This document shows positions 20,218 to 27,705 of a DNA stretch of 33,277 bases, piece by piece (positions within the stretch are counted from its first letter, which is position 1; each line of letters opens with the position of its first letter). The position numbers and the translations under genes are program-made. Below the pieces are notes generated by a model, which was not told where the DNA came from, ran no database searches, and was given only the letters and a program-made list of their open reading frames with translations. This DNA comes from a virus. Location of the stretch: positions 1-33,277 of the IMG/VR virus record IMGVR_UViG_3300021407_000034. One strand, 5' to 3'.

Positions 20218-20372
20218 CCTTCGAACAGTGGTGGGCTGAGCAGACATTCAATCCGCGATTTGGTAGGAATGATTTGGATGCGATCAAAGGCATAGCCAGA
20301 GCCGCATTCGCTGCCGGGCGCGCGGCGGAGCGCGAAGCCTACGCTGTTCGCGCCAACGGAGACCGAGCATGA
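20214..20372 (+). CDS. Small phage helical protein, 52 aa
   Basis: ATGA-coupled. MTFEQWWAEQTFNPRFGRND then IARAAFAAGRAAEREA. The FEQWWxEQ...A..AW/AGR pattern recurs in many small phage proteins of unknown role. Confidence 0.55.
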   Translation: MTFEQWWAEQTFNPRFGRNDLDAIKGIARAAFAAGRAAEREAYAVRANGDRA

Positions 20373-20752
20373 GCATCGAACGCATTCAGCCCGCCAGCGG
20401 GCAATACAACAAGGCCCCGACAGGGTTCCGCGAGATCACGGAGGGCGACTTCGCCCAGTCCGCGTTTTTCACCTACGGCTTCATGGGCGTCGAGCACCGC
20501 CAGATCCTGAATTGGCCACAACCGAAAGCGCCGATGCTGCACGCGCACATGTACCACCTGCACGACGGCACGGGCTTCGCCATGGTCAACGACTACTGGG
20601 GCAAAAAGGTCCGGTACTTCGTCTTCGGCTGCGAGCACGAGTGGGGCGGTGAGCTGACCGAGGCCGAGAAATCGGTTCCCGTCTATAACTGCACGACCAA
20701 GTACAAGTGCAAACTCTGCGGCTACTTCCAGCAGATCGACAGCAGCGATTGA
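20369..20752 (+). CDS. Hypothetical protein with C-terminal Cys cluster, 127 aa
   Basis: ATGA-coupled. The middle is His/Tyr-rich (LHAHMYHLHDGTGFAMVNDY). The end has C-T-T-K-Y-K-C-K-L-C-G-Y, a likely zinc site together with an upstream GCEHEW. Unknown. Confidence 0.55.
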   Translation: MSIERIQPASGQYNKAPTGFREITEGDFAQSAFFTYGFMGVEHRQILNWPQPKAPMLHAHMYHLHDGTGFAMVNDYWGKKVRYFVFGCEHEWGGELTEAEKSVPVYNCTTKYKCKLCGYFQQIDSSD

Positions 20753-20768
20753 CACGTGCTCGCGCGCG

Positions 20769-20782
20769 TGCAATTAATTGCA
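20769..20782. repeat. Palindrome TGCAATTAATTGCA (full copy 2), upstream of an ATG
   Basis: Perfect palindrome between genes, ending one base before ATG 20784 and occupying the place of a ribosome site. A TTGACA lies at 20749-20754, so the TTAATT centre could serve as a -10 at 19 bp, though that spacing is long. Confidence 0.7.
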
Positions 20783-20783
20783 G

Positions 20784-21002
20784 ATGGCGTGGACCTGGGC
20801 AACATCACTCAAACCTCAAGACGTGTGCAACGTCTGCCGCACGTGGCTTAAGACCCAAAACGGGAACGTCGTCCGATTCAACGAAAAGCTGTGGTGCGTT
20901 CCCTGCATCTTGGACGCCGGAACCAAGGCCCTAGGCAGTTCCCCGGAACCGGCCGTGGACTTTGACTTCAGTAAAGTCTGGGCGGGGATGCCCGGTCCCT
21001 GA
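20784..21002 (+). CDS. Zinc-ribbon microprotein, 72 aa
   Basis: ATG 20784 has no ribosome site; the palindrome sits immediately upstream. CNVCRTWL and CVPCILD form a C4 zinc ribbon about 24 residues apart. The C-terminus is acidic. It is the last gene of the second accessory block. Confidence 0.55.
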   Translation: MAWTWATSLKPQDVCNVCRTWLKTQNGNVVRFNEKLWCVPCILDAGTKALGSSPEPAVDFDFSKVWAGMPGP

Positions 21003-21019
21003 GTTGGGGGTGGTAGGGT
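21003..21019 (+). promoter_or_regulatory. G-rich promoter-like motif before the protease gene
   Basis: GTTGGGGGTGGTAGGGT directly after a stop codon and 33 bp before ATG 21053. A near copy, GTTGGGGGCGGTACACT, sits 31 bp before ATG 32512. TANNNT would be the -10; no normal -35 is seen. Confidence 0.45.
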
Positions 21020-21052
21020 TGTACCAAGCCGATTTATGACTTGGACCGCCCG

Positions 21053-21673
21053 ATGCACTCCGACACCGTTCAGATCAAGAAGCTAGACGCTGCCCGCCAA
21101 ATGATTTGGGCCGAGGTCTATGTGCCCATGGTCCCGGACTCGCAAGGCGACTTCTGCACTGCCGCCGAAATCGAGAAGACGGCGCACAATTTCATGCGCG
21201 GGCAGCGCATGTACAACGTAGACACCGAGCACAATCTCCAGAAAAACGAGACCTGTGTCATCGAGAGTTTCATCGCGCGCCCCGGCGATCCCGAGTTCCA
21301 GCCCGGGGCCTGGGTTGTGGGCATGCACGTGGTCGATCCCAAGACGTGGGCGATGATCGAGAAGGGCGAGATCAACGCGCTGTCGATGTACGGCAGCGGC
21401 ACGCGTGATGACGCGGTCATCGAGATCGAACTACCGGACGACGGCATCATCAAAGGCGAGACCCACGACTTCGGCGGCCACAAGCACACCTACGACCTCC
21501 AGTTCAATGAGGAAGGCAAGGTCGTGAAGGGCGAGACCAACGAGGTCACGGTCAACGGCGTCTCGCACAAGCACATCATCAAGGGCGGCACGATTACCGA
21601 GCCCGCTGCCGGTCACAGCCATCGCTATTCAGTATCTGACGCGCTCGCAGCGGTCATGGGAGCAACGAAATGA
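21053..21673 (+). CDS. XkdF-like prohead maturation protease (S78-type), 206 aa
   Basis: ATG 21053 is chosen (TTG 21041 is in frame). The first 120 residues match the XkdF/Peptidase_S78_2 pattern: AEVYVPMVPDSQGDFCTAAE, NVDTEHN with likely catalytic H60, VESFIARPGDPEF..., GAWVVGMHVVDPKTWAMIEK and EINALSMYG with likely nucleophile S111. Such proteases cleave scaffold and capsid N-termini during maturation. The C-terminal 80 residues add a His/Gly-rich beta stretch (THDFGGHKHTYDL, GVSHKHIIKGG, AAGHSHRY) of unknown role. It is ATGA-coupled to the 616-aa gene and 9 kb upstream of the capsid gene. Confidence 0.8.
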   Translation: MHSDTVQIKKLDAARQMIWAEVYVPMVPDSQGDFCTAAEIEKTAHNFMRGQRMYNVDTEHNLQKNETCVIESFIARPGDPEFQPGAWVVGMHVVDPKTWAMIEKGEINALSMYGSGTRDDAVIEIELPDDGIIKGETHDFGGHKHTYDLQFNEEGKVVKGETNEVTVNGVSHKHIIKGGTITEPAAGHSHRYSVSDALAAVMGATK

Positions 21674-23520
21674 CGTATTTGACACGCAGACTCCGGCTCG
21701 TGAAAGCCGACAAACCCAAGGACGCGCCCGCCGAGTCCCCGGGCCTCAAGGTGACGACCGACGACAACCCCGTCGGCGGCGTCCACGCGCACAAGATCGC
21801 GGGGCAGCTCATCGGGCACACGGTGAACGCCGTGGGCAAGGGCTGGACAGCGGTCCCGTTTTCTGGCCAGATCAAAGGCGGCTTCAACAAGCACGCCGAC
21901 GCCCAGCAGTACCTGGCCGATCAGCACGCGGAGAACATCAAAAACGATGCGCTCATGGAGCAGGCGGCGAAGCAGGCGGGGGGCAAGGTCAAGAAGGACG
22001 ATATCGAGAAGGGCGGACCAGGTAGCGGCCCGCGTAAGGGGGGTGGAAGCGGGGATTGGCATAGTAAGAGCAGACTCGACGGTGAGTCTGACGGCGCCTA
22101 CGCTGCGCGTCGTATCGCCCAGGAGCATATGAAAGACAACCCCGGCATGACCAAAGAACAAGCCATGGCTCATGAGAGCAAGAATTTTCAGACTGCCGTT
22201 GGCAAGCTATTCAAGGACGGCAACACCGAGGAAAATGCACCGGGCAACACCAAGGCCGCGAGCAGCTCGACGACGTCAACGTCGGTGGTATCGAGCACGA
22301 CCTCGACCGAAGATCAATTCCAGAAGTGGGACGACTATGACCCAGAGTACGTGGCAAAGCGGGAATTTACTGCGGCGAAACGCAAGGCAGACGCAAAGAG
22401 TGGCGCAGCTATGCCGGGAGGCGGCTACCCAATCGAGAACGTGTCCGACTTGCACAACGCCATCGAAGCCTATGGCCGTGCGAAGAATCCGGCTAAAACT
22501 AAGGCCCATATCAGATCGCGGGCTGCTGCACTAGGCGCGACCTCCGCCCTCCCCGATTCCTGGGGCAAGAGCGAGGACCTCGCCGAGATCGTGGCGAAGA
22601 TCGAGATGGAAACCGAGCGCGAGGCCGTGCAAAAGGACTGGCAGAAGTTCGACGAGGAGCGGGCGAAGGGCGGGCACTCGACGCAGGGCGTTGATCACGC
22701 GGTTTCCGGGTCTACTTACGGCGGCACGAATAGGCCCGGTGGCTCTCAATACGGTGCCGCCAAACAGGAGCCTGGCGCCTCGGGTTCCTACTCGAAAGAG
22801 AACATGGACAAGTATGTCGCCGGACTCCACGACGTCTCCGAGAAGCACCGCGCGGCCAATGGCGGCGGCGAAGCCTGGAAGAAGACGTTCGAGACCCGCG
22901 AAGGCGACAAGTGGAACAAAGTCATCGCGGTCTCCGGGAATTCACGCAGCGTCCACAGCTTCGTCAACCGCGACACCGGCGACATCCACTACCCCGCAGG
23001 CGCAAAGGGGCCGACTAAGCAGGTTCGCGGCAACATCGGCAGTCCGGCCAACGGCATGGAGGCCATTGGCAACAGCGGCCACGTGCGCTACCTCAAGAGC
23101 GACGGCATCAACGAGTGGTTGGCGGCGGCGCTGATCAAGGACGACGAGGAAGTGGGCGACGGCGAAGGCGACGAAGCCGGGTCCATCAAAAAGGATTGGG
23201 CGAAGTTCGACGCCGAGCGCACCAACGGTCACGCAAAAACGGCCCTGGGCCATTCCCTGGATACGCATGATGGTCGCGCCATCGGCAACAGCCGCAAAGC
23301 CATGGAGGCCACGGCCAAGGCCGGGGAAAAGAGCTATGGCATGAACCACGAGGCGGCGGCGCATGCGCACCTGGCAGCAGCGAAATACGCCAGTGGTCGG
23401 CAGGGCGACGCATTCAAGAAGCTGGCCGATGCCCACACCGCGCTGGCCAACGCGCACATCCCCCACGCCGCAGGCTCGAATTTCAACATTGATCACGCAG
23501 AACTTGACAAAGAGGATTAA
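21670..23520 (+). CDS. Modular head-associated protein, 616 aa
   Basis: Several segments can be told apart. Residues 1-110 are alpha/beta. A tag KGGPGSGPRKGGGSG is at 114-128, a type common in phage head proteins. A Ser/Thr linker spans 197-213. The motif GGYPIENVSDLHNAIEAYGR, IRSRAAALG, LPDSW (251-298) recurs in phage head/protease-linked proteins. At 322-336 and 508-521 are two copies of KDWxKFDxERxxGH. Between them, residues 375-476 form a domain with SRSVHSFVNRDTGDIHYPAG and KQVRGNIGSPANG, seen by recall in other phages. An Ala/His helix (AAAHAHLAAAKYASGR) closes. It probably belongs to the virion interior; processing by the neighbouring protease is inference. Confidence 0.7.
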   Translation: MTYLTRRLRLVKADKPKDAPAESPGLKVTTDDNPVGGVHAHKIAGQLIGHTVNAVGKGWTAVPFSGQIKGGFNKHADAQQYLADQHAENIKNDALMEQAAKQAGGKVKKDDIEKGGPGSGPRKGGGSGDWHSKSRLDGESDGAYAARRIAQEHMKDNPGMTKEQAMAHESKNFQTAVGKLFKDGNTEENAPGNTKAASSSTTSTSVVSSTTSTEDQFQKWDDYDPEYVAKREFTAAKRKADAKSGAAMPGGGYPIENVSDLHNAIEAYGRAKNPAKTKAHIRSRAAALGATSALPDSWGKSEDLAEIVAKIEMETEREAVQKDWQKFDEERAKGGHSTQGVDHAVSGSTYGGTNRPGGSQYGAAKQEPGASGSYSKENMDKYVAGLHDVSEKHRAANGGGEAWKKTFETREGDKWNKVIAVSGNSRSVHSFVNRDTGDIHYPAGAKGPTKQVRGNIGSPANGMEAIGNSGHVRYLKSDGINEWLAAALIKDDEEVGDGEGDEAGSIKKDWAKFDAERTNGHAKTALGHSLDTHDGRAIGNSRKAMEATAKAGEKSYGMNHEAAAHAHLAAAKYASGRQGDAFKKLADAHTALANAHIPHAAGSNFNIDHAELDKED

Positions 23521-23523
23521 CCA

Positions 23524-23934
23524 ATGAGCTATTTCAACAGAACCCGGCGCGCTGCCGTTGCCCAAGTCCTCAAAGGCGAGGTCCGGGGTGCCCCGGTCAC
23601 CGGCGACCGCGTGCAGTTGCTGAAAGGCGATTGCATGGTCGCGACGTCCAAAGCCAACAAAGCCAGCGGCCAAGCGTGGCAGTCCAATGCTCCCCAAGTC
23701 CAGCAGCAGGCACCGGCGGATGATGAGGTCAAGGCGCACAACGACGCCGCTTCAGCCCACGACGCCGCCGACAAAGCCCATGTCGAAGCCGGGAAGAATG
23801 CGCAGGCCAAGGGCGCGCACACCGTCGCCGCTGCCCACTTCCAGCAAGCCAAGCAGCACTTCCAGAGCAAGCAGCATCACGAGGCCATGGCCCGCGACAC
23901 GCAGGATGCCAAGGATCAGGGGTATCGGCAGTGA
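23524..23934 (+). CDS. Ala/His/Gln-rich helical protein, 136 aa
   Basis: ATG 23524 follows AGAGGATTAACC. The N-terminus is basic (YFNRTRRAAVAQVLKGE); residues 70-125 form a long Ala/His/Gln helix (AASAHDAADKAHVEAGKNAQ) like the C-terminus of the upstream 616-aa protein. Probably an internal or scaffold-type head protein. Confidence 0.55.
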   Translation: MSYFNRTRRAAVAQVLKGEVRGAPVTGDRVQLLKGDCMVATSKANKASGQAWQSNAPQVQQQAPADDEVKAHNDAASAHDAADKAHVEAGKNAQAKGAHTVAAAHFQQAKQHFQSKQHHEAMARDTQDAKDQGYRQ

Positions 23935-24140
23935 GCCGAGGGCCGCATAAGCGTGAGCCCGTGGGCAGCGGTACCTCGACCTCGCCCGAGGTCGCGCGCC
24001 GCAAATTCGTGTTGGCGTTGTGCGTGACGCTGGCGTTTGGGATTGGCTATCTCTGTGGCCAGTTCTCCAAGCCCCGCGTCATCATCAGTTTTAGAGCGCA
24101 CCCCCCGATCCCGCAGACCGGCTACGTCGAGCGGCTGTGA
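23931..24140 (+). CDS. Small membrane protein, 69 aa
   Basis: GTG 23931 in GTGA overlap. A basic N-terminus precedes one span (FVLALCVTLAFGIGYLCGQF) and a short outer tail. Unknown. Confidence 0.55.
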   Translation: MSRGPHKREPVGSGTSTSPEVARRKFVLALCVTLAFGIGYLCGQFSKPRVIISFRAHPPIPQTGYVERL

Positions 24141-24147
24141 GGCCGCT

Positions 24148-25059
24148 ATGTCGTTCTGGTTCCGTCAACGCCACGTACTGAGGAAGTACGACCCCGATCA
24201 GCCCCGAGACGCCCACGGGCGCTGGGGCAGCGGTGGCGTGTCCGTCAAAGAAGCTGAGGGCTTAATCGCGACGGATAGGGCCATCGAGCAGCGGGCGACG
24301 AAGATCGTCCAGAACTACGACCAAGCCAAGTCCGACTACAACCAGCTCAAGGATTCGAGAGGTGGTTCGATCTTGAACACGGACACCGCGCGCGAGCTAT
24401 CGCCTGATTACATGAAAGACCGGTCGCGCGCGGCGGCGGTCCACGAACCCAGCTCCGCGTTCATCAAAGAGCTGTATAAGGAAAAGCTGTCGGAGGCCCC
24501 GACCGGCGACAAACTCCCGCTGGTCCTGTTCACGGCGGGCGGTACGGGCGCGGGCAAGAGCACGGCGCTCGACAGCATTCCCGAGATGAAGGCGCTGAGC
24601 GATCACGCGCAGATCGTGTACGACACCAACATGAACACTTATGAGAGCGCGCTCAACAAGGTCAACCAAGCCCTGGACGCGGGCAAGGAAGTCCACATCA
24701 CCATGGTCCAGCGCGACCCCGTGGACGCGTTGGTGAACGGTGCCCTGAGCCGCGCCACGCGTCAGGAGAAGGACTTTGGCAGCGGTCGCACGGTGCCGCT
24801 GGCCGAGCACGTGAAGACGCATATCGGGAGTTCGACGACCGTCGAGCGCCTGGCCGAGCACTTCAAGAACGACGACCGCGTACAATTCGACTTAATCGAC
24901 AACAGCAACGGCAAAGGCGGAGCCAAGCTGGTGCCGATGTCTGAAATCAAGCACTACGACCGTGACGAGACTATCGCGCGCGTGCGTACTGCGTTAGAAT
25001 CGGAGCATGAAAATGGGCGAATCTCAGACCGGACCTACAAAGGCTTCAAAGACTATTGA
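24148..25059 (+). CDS. Zeta-toxin-like P-loop kinase with N-terminal phage tag, 303 aa
   Basis: ATG 24148; an upstream extension is less likely. Residues 12-27 (RKYDPDQPRDAHGRWG) are a tag motif common on phage head-associated proteins. From residue 123 the kinase core follows: LPLVLFTAGG and Walker A GGTGAGKST (131-139), IVYDTNMNTY, VHITMVQRDPVDALV, RTVPLAEHVKTH and VQFDLIDNSNGKGG. This order matches zeta toxin/PezT-like kinases, which phosphorylate UDP-N-acetyl sugars; substrate here is unknown. A 51-aa gene overlaps its 3' end. Presence among capsid genes with a head-protein tag suggests packaging in virions (inference). Confidence 0.7.
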   Translation: MSFWFRQRHVLRKYDPDQPRDAHGRWGSGGVSVKEAEGLIATDRAIEQRATKIVQNYDQAKSDYNQLKDSRGGSILNTDTARELSPDYMKDRSRAAAVHEPSSAFIKELYKEKLSEAPTGDKLPLVLFTAGGTGAGKSTALDSIPEMKALSDHAQIVYDTNMNTYESALNKVNQALDAGKEVHITMVQRDPVDALVNGALSRATRQEKDFGSGRTVPLAEHVKTHIGSSTTVERLAEHFKNDDRVQFDLIDNSNGKGGAKLVPMSEIKHYDRDETIARVRTALESEHENGRISDRTYKGFKDY

Positions 25060-25168
25060 CCCGGCGATGAAGGAGCGGTTGCGCGAATTTCATCGCAAGA
25101 TCGGGCAGTCGATGGTCGATACCTTGAACAAACGCAGCACCGAAAAAGTGCCACCGGCGAATTCGTGA
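25013..25168 (+). CDS. Small helical protein overlapping the kinase gene, 51 aa
   Basis: ATG 25013 lies 7 bases after GGAG; the ATG at 25007 in the same frame is too close to it. The product includes PTKASKTIDPAMKERLREFH then RKIGQSMVDTLNKR, mostly helix. It overlaps the kinase 3' end by 47 nt. Position would allow an antitoxin role, but no epsilon/PezA similarity is seen. Confidence 0.5.
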   Translation: MGESQTGPTKASKTIDPAMKERLREFHRKIGQSMVDTLNKRSTEKVPPANS

Positions 25169-25177
25169 GCGCGCGCC

Positions 25178-25633
25178 ATGTCATTCTGGACTCGCATGAG
25201 GAAGATGGATGCCCGAAAATACACTGATTCGGCAGATGCAAGAACTTCAAGACAGGCTTCAGAGTTTGTCACCCAACTCGCGGATGACCCCAATAAGCCA
25301 GGGTATAAAGTCAGTCCTATACCAGTGTATGGCGGGACAATTGGTCCAGTTGATCGGACAAAGTACTCGGTCCAGAATGTCAATACTGCCGACCTCCGCA
25401 CCCGGCAGCCTCACGTTGAAGCGGATCGAGTAAAGCGATTTGACAGAACCAAATTGCCAGCGGGAGACATGGCACATCCTCTGGTGATAGTGACCCGAGA
25501 CAACCAACTCGTGGTTGACAATGGCAATCATCGTGTGGCACACATGCTGGCGACTGGCGTGAAACGTACCAAAGCGAGGGTCATCCATGAGATACACGGT
25601 TACGGCGATCAAGGTCCTGGCACTAGCCCTTAG
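25178..25633 (+). CDS. ParB/Srx-like domain protein, 151 aa
   Basis: ATG 25178. The N-terminus MSFWTRMRKMDARKY resembles the kinase start MSFWFRQRHVLRKY. The C-terminal half has LPAGDMAHPLVIVTRDNQLV and VDNGNHRVAHMLATGVKRTK; the D-x-GNHR signature is that of ParB/sulfiredoxin-like folds (nuclease, CTPase or adaptor). Lines inside the gene are only about 47-50% GC. It overlaps the lipoprotein gene by 47 nt. Confidence 0.6.
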   Translation: MSFWTRMRKMDARKYTDSADARTSRQASEFVTQLADDPNKPGYKVSPIPVYGGTIGPVDRTKYSVQNVNTADLRTRQPHVEADRVKRFDRTKLPAGDMAHPLVIVTRDNQLVVDNGNHRVAHMLATGVKRTKARVIHEIHGYGDQGPGTSP

Positions 25634-25970
25634 TTTGCAATTAATTGCAGGCTGCGCGACGACGGGCGACGATCCTTTCGGCATACTCAAACTCCAGCGA
25701 CCGCGCGCCGACGGCCTCCCGCAGCTCGACGAAGAACAGGACACCGGCGGTCAAGGCGTCTACGACAAAGTCAACATGATGCAGAGGAACGCGAAGACCG
25801 GGCTGTGGGAGGATGTCGTGGTCAAGGTCATGCAATTCGACGGCTACAAAGCCGCGATGTGCTTCAAGTTGAAACCAGGAAAACGCGTTAACTGCTTCTA
25901 TATCCGAGACCAAACCAAGGACGTGATGTTCATGGACACCATCATCCAAGGCGGGTACCGCGAGACGTGA
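25587..25970 (+). CDS. Lipoprotein, 127 aa
   Basis: ATG 25587. A basic/hydrophobic signal (MRYTVTAIKVLALALSLQLI) is followed by lipobox I20-A-G-C23, predicting lipid attachment at C23. The mature part is acidic then beta-rich (TGLWEDVVVKVMQFDGYKAA, VNCFYIRDQTKDVMFMDTII). It could be an outer-membrane spanin or exclusion lipoprotein; no inner spanin partner is seen. The palindrome at 25636 encodes its LQLIAG. Confidence 0.65.
   Translation: MRYTVTAIKVLALALSLQLIAGCATTGDDPFGILKLQRPRADGLPQLDEEQDTGGQGVYDKVNMMQRNAKTGLWEDVVVKVMQFDGYKAAMCFKLKPGKRVNCFYIRDQTKDVMFMDTIIQGGYRET
25636..25649. repeat. Palindrome TGCAATTAATTGCA (full copy 3)
   Basis: Perfect copy overlapping the lipobox codons (CAA TTA ATT GCA) of the lipoprotein. 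Confidence 0.75.
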
Positions 25971-25992
25971 TTGGTTGCCCCAAAATGGGGGC

Positions 25993-26376
25993 ATGCAGTT
26001 CCCCAACAAAGTCTCGATGGTCGGCACGTATTTCGCGAGTTTCGACGACTGGCGAACTGCGGGGCCCGGGGCATTCACGTACTCGTGGCGGGATGATCCG
26101 TCGAAGATCGACGGCCTGTGGTGGAAAGATTGGTGGGGCGGGTATCACGTCGATGGTCACGGCAACATCGTCATCCAAGATCCGGCGTACGCGAATCGAC
26201 ACATACTGCCGTTCGTCGGCACCATGGACAATCACCCGAAGTGGAATTGGGACGGCAATATTTTGAAGCCCACGATCACGCCGTCGATACTCGTCAGCGA
26301 CCGCTACTACCGCGATCCCAACCGCAAGGAAGTGTGGCACGGACACCTAAAAGCAGGCGTTTTTGTCTCGTGCTGA
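25993..26376 (+). CDS. DUF6527-like phage protein, 127 aa
   Basis: ATG 25993 follows GGGGG. The C-terminal WNWDGNILKPTITPSILVSD then EVWHGHLKAGVFVSC resembles DUF6527 proteins (W-DG-PTxxPSI...H...G). The N-terminal half is Trp/Gly-rich (IDGLWWKDWWGGYHVDGHGN). A hairpin overlaps its ribosome site. Confidence 0.55.
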   Translation: MQFPNKVSMVGTYFASFDDWRTAGPGAFTYSWRDDPSKIDGLWWKDWWGGYHVDGHGNIVIQDPAYANRHILPFVGTMDNHPKWNWDGNILKPTITPSILVSDRYYRDPNRKEVWHGHLKAGVFVSC

Positions 26377-26485
26377 CGACAAACAAAAAATAATTTTGAA
26401 AAAGCTAGACAGCCTCATCATGAACGTGGCATTTTGTCAAGCCTGCCCGTAGTACCGCCGCTTGCCATGATGGAGACCGAATAGA
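26377..26485. other. Short intergenic gap
   Basis: The region begins with an A/T-rich stretch (caaaaaataattttgaaaaa) and ends in a ribosome site ATGGAGACCGAATAGA for 26486. There is no clear terminator. TTGACAAAATGC occurs on the - strand (26429-26440) without a matching -10. Confidence 0.5.
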
Positions 26486-27553
26486 ATGTACACACCGAAG
26501 GACGTCATCGACGAACCCCTGCACGTTGTCACGTGTATCACCAACACCGTTCGCTACAAAAGCCGGTGGAAACTGTACCGAGACTTTCAGCGCCATGTGC
26601 GCGAATCCGGCGCGATCCTGCACACGGTCGAAGCGGCGTTCGGCGAGCGCGATTGGGCACTTGAGGAGCACGCGGTGCACGACGGCAGCCCCAACATGCC
26701 CTGGAAAAGCGCGGGTCCGCCAAACGTCCCCAATCAAGGCCACGGTGTCTACACGCAATTGCGCATGGACCATTTGCAGGAAATCTGGCTCAAGGAAAAT
26801 CTGCTGAACATCGGCGTGAGTCGGCTGCCCGCGAACTGGAAGTACGTGGCGTTTATCGACGCCGACGTCCTCTTTACGCGCCCGGATTGGGTCTCCGAGA
26901 CCCTGCACCAGCTCCAGCACTATCACGTCGTGCAGATGTTCAGCGACGCCATCGACCTGTTCCCCGACGGCAGCCCGCAGCCCGGTGTCCAGCAAAAGGG
27001 CCATGCCTGGTGTCATGTCCACGGGATCTTGAACGATGCCGTCAACACGAAAACCGATGCCTACGGCCCCAAAGACACGAAATTGAGTGTGTCGATGAAG
27101 GGAGGCACGATGTACCGTCATCCGGGATTCGCTTGGGCATGGAGGCGGGAGGCGTTCAACGCCGTCGGCGGCTTGATGGACAAGGTCATCCTCGGCAGTG
27201 CCGACTGGCACATGGCCTGGGGATTGCTCGGCCGCATCGAGGAGACAATCAGTCGCCCGTTGACCGATGATTACCGCAAAATGTGCATGCTCTGGCAGCG
27301 GCGGGCCGTCGAGCACATCAAGTACAACGTCGGCTACGTCGCGGGCACGATCATGCACCAGTGGCACGGGCCGAAGCGGGCGCGCGGATACGCGACGCGG
27401 TGGAAGATTTTGGCCGACAACCACTACCAGCCGTCGATGGACGTGAAAAACGACTGGCAAGGGATCTTGCGGCTGACTGACACCAAGCCGCGCTTGCGCG
27501 ATCAGTGCCGTCAGTACTTCCGTCAGCGCAACGAAGACAGCATCGACCCATGA
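26486..27553 (+). CDS. Phage glycosyltransferase-like protein (GT-A DxD), 355 aa
   Basis: ATG 26486 after GGAGACCGAATAGA. The N-terminus has LHVVTCITNTVRYKSRWKLY as in GT-A type enzymes that start with a Rossmann strand. At 120-130 comes YVAFIDADVLF with D125-A-D127, the metal/nucleotide-sugar motif. Later GGTMYRHPGFAWAWRREAFN and ILGSADWHMAWGLLGR fit the acceptor half. It probably transfers a sugar from a nucleotide sugar onto DNA, a virion protein or a host glycan; the acceptor is unknown. Coupled to a small basic gene at 27550. Confidence 0.7.
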   Translation: MYTPKDVIDEPLHVVTCITNTVRYKSRWKLYRDFQRHVRESGAILHTVEAAFGERDWALEEHAVHDGSPNMPWKSAGPPNVPNQGHGVYTQLRMDHLQEIWLKENLLNIGVSRLPANWKYVAFIDADVLFTRPDWVSETLHQLQHYHVVQMFSDAIDLFPDGSPQPGVQQKGHAWCHVHGILNDAVNTKTDAYGPKDTKLSVSMKGGTMYRHPGFAWAWRREAFNAVGGLMDKVILGSADWHMAWGLLGRIEETISRPLTDDYRKMCMLWQRRAVEHIKYNVGYVAGTIMHQWHGPKRARGYATRWKILADNHYQPSMDVKNDWQGILRLTDTKPRLRDQCRQYFRQRNEDSIDP

Positions 27554-27705
27554 ACCACAAGCGCGGTAAACCGAAATCGGGCCGCGCTGGTTGCCTCATG
27601 TGCAAGCCCAATAAACACCAGGCCGCGAACAAGCTGAAACTGGGGCATCGGGGATTCGGCCCGATTCGAGCCCGGATTCATGCCAACACCGACCTCAAGG
27701 GTTGA
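27550..27705 (+). CDS. Small basic conserved phage protein, 51 aa
   Basis: ATGA-like overlap with the glycosyltransferase. MNHKRGKPKSGRAGCLMCKP then KLGHRGFGPIRARIHAN. The KPKSxRAGCLMCKP pattern recurs in small phage proteins; C-x2-C may bind metal. Unknown role. Confidence 0.6.
   Translation: MNHKRGKPKSGRAGCLMCKPNKHQAANKLKLGHRGFGPIRARIHANTDLKG

Noticed and set aside
26429-26440. - strand TTGACAAAATGC
   Set aside because: No -10 at the right spacing and no - strand gene to serve; only the first 7 bases match the box.
26405-27460. 351-aa ORF on the - strand
   Set aside because: Antisense to the glycosyltransferase gene, whose DxD motif and ribosome site are clear.
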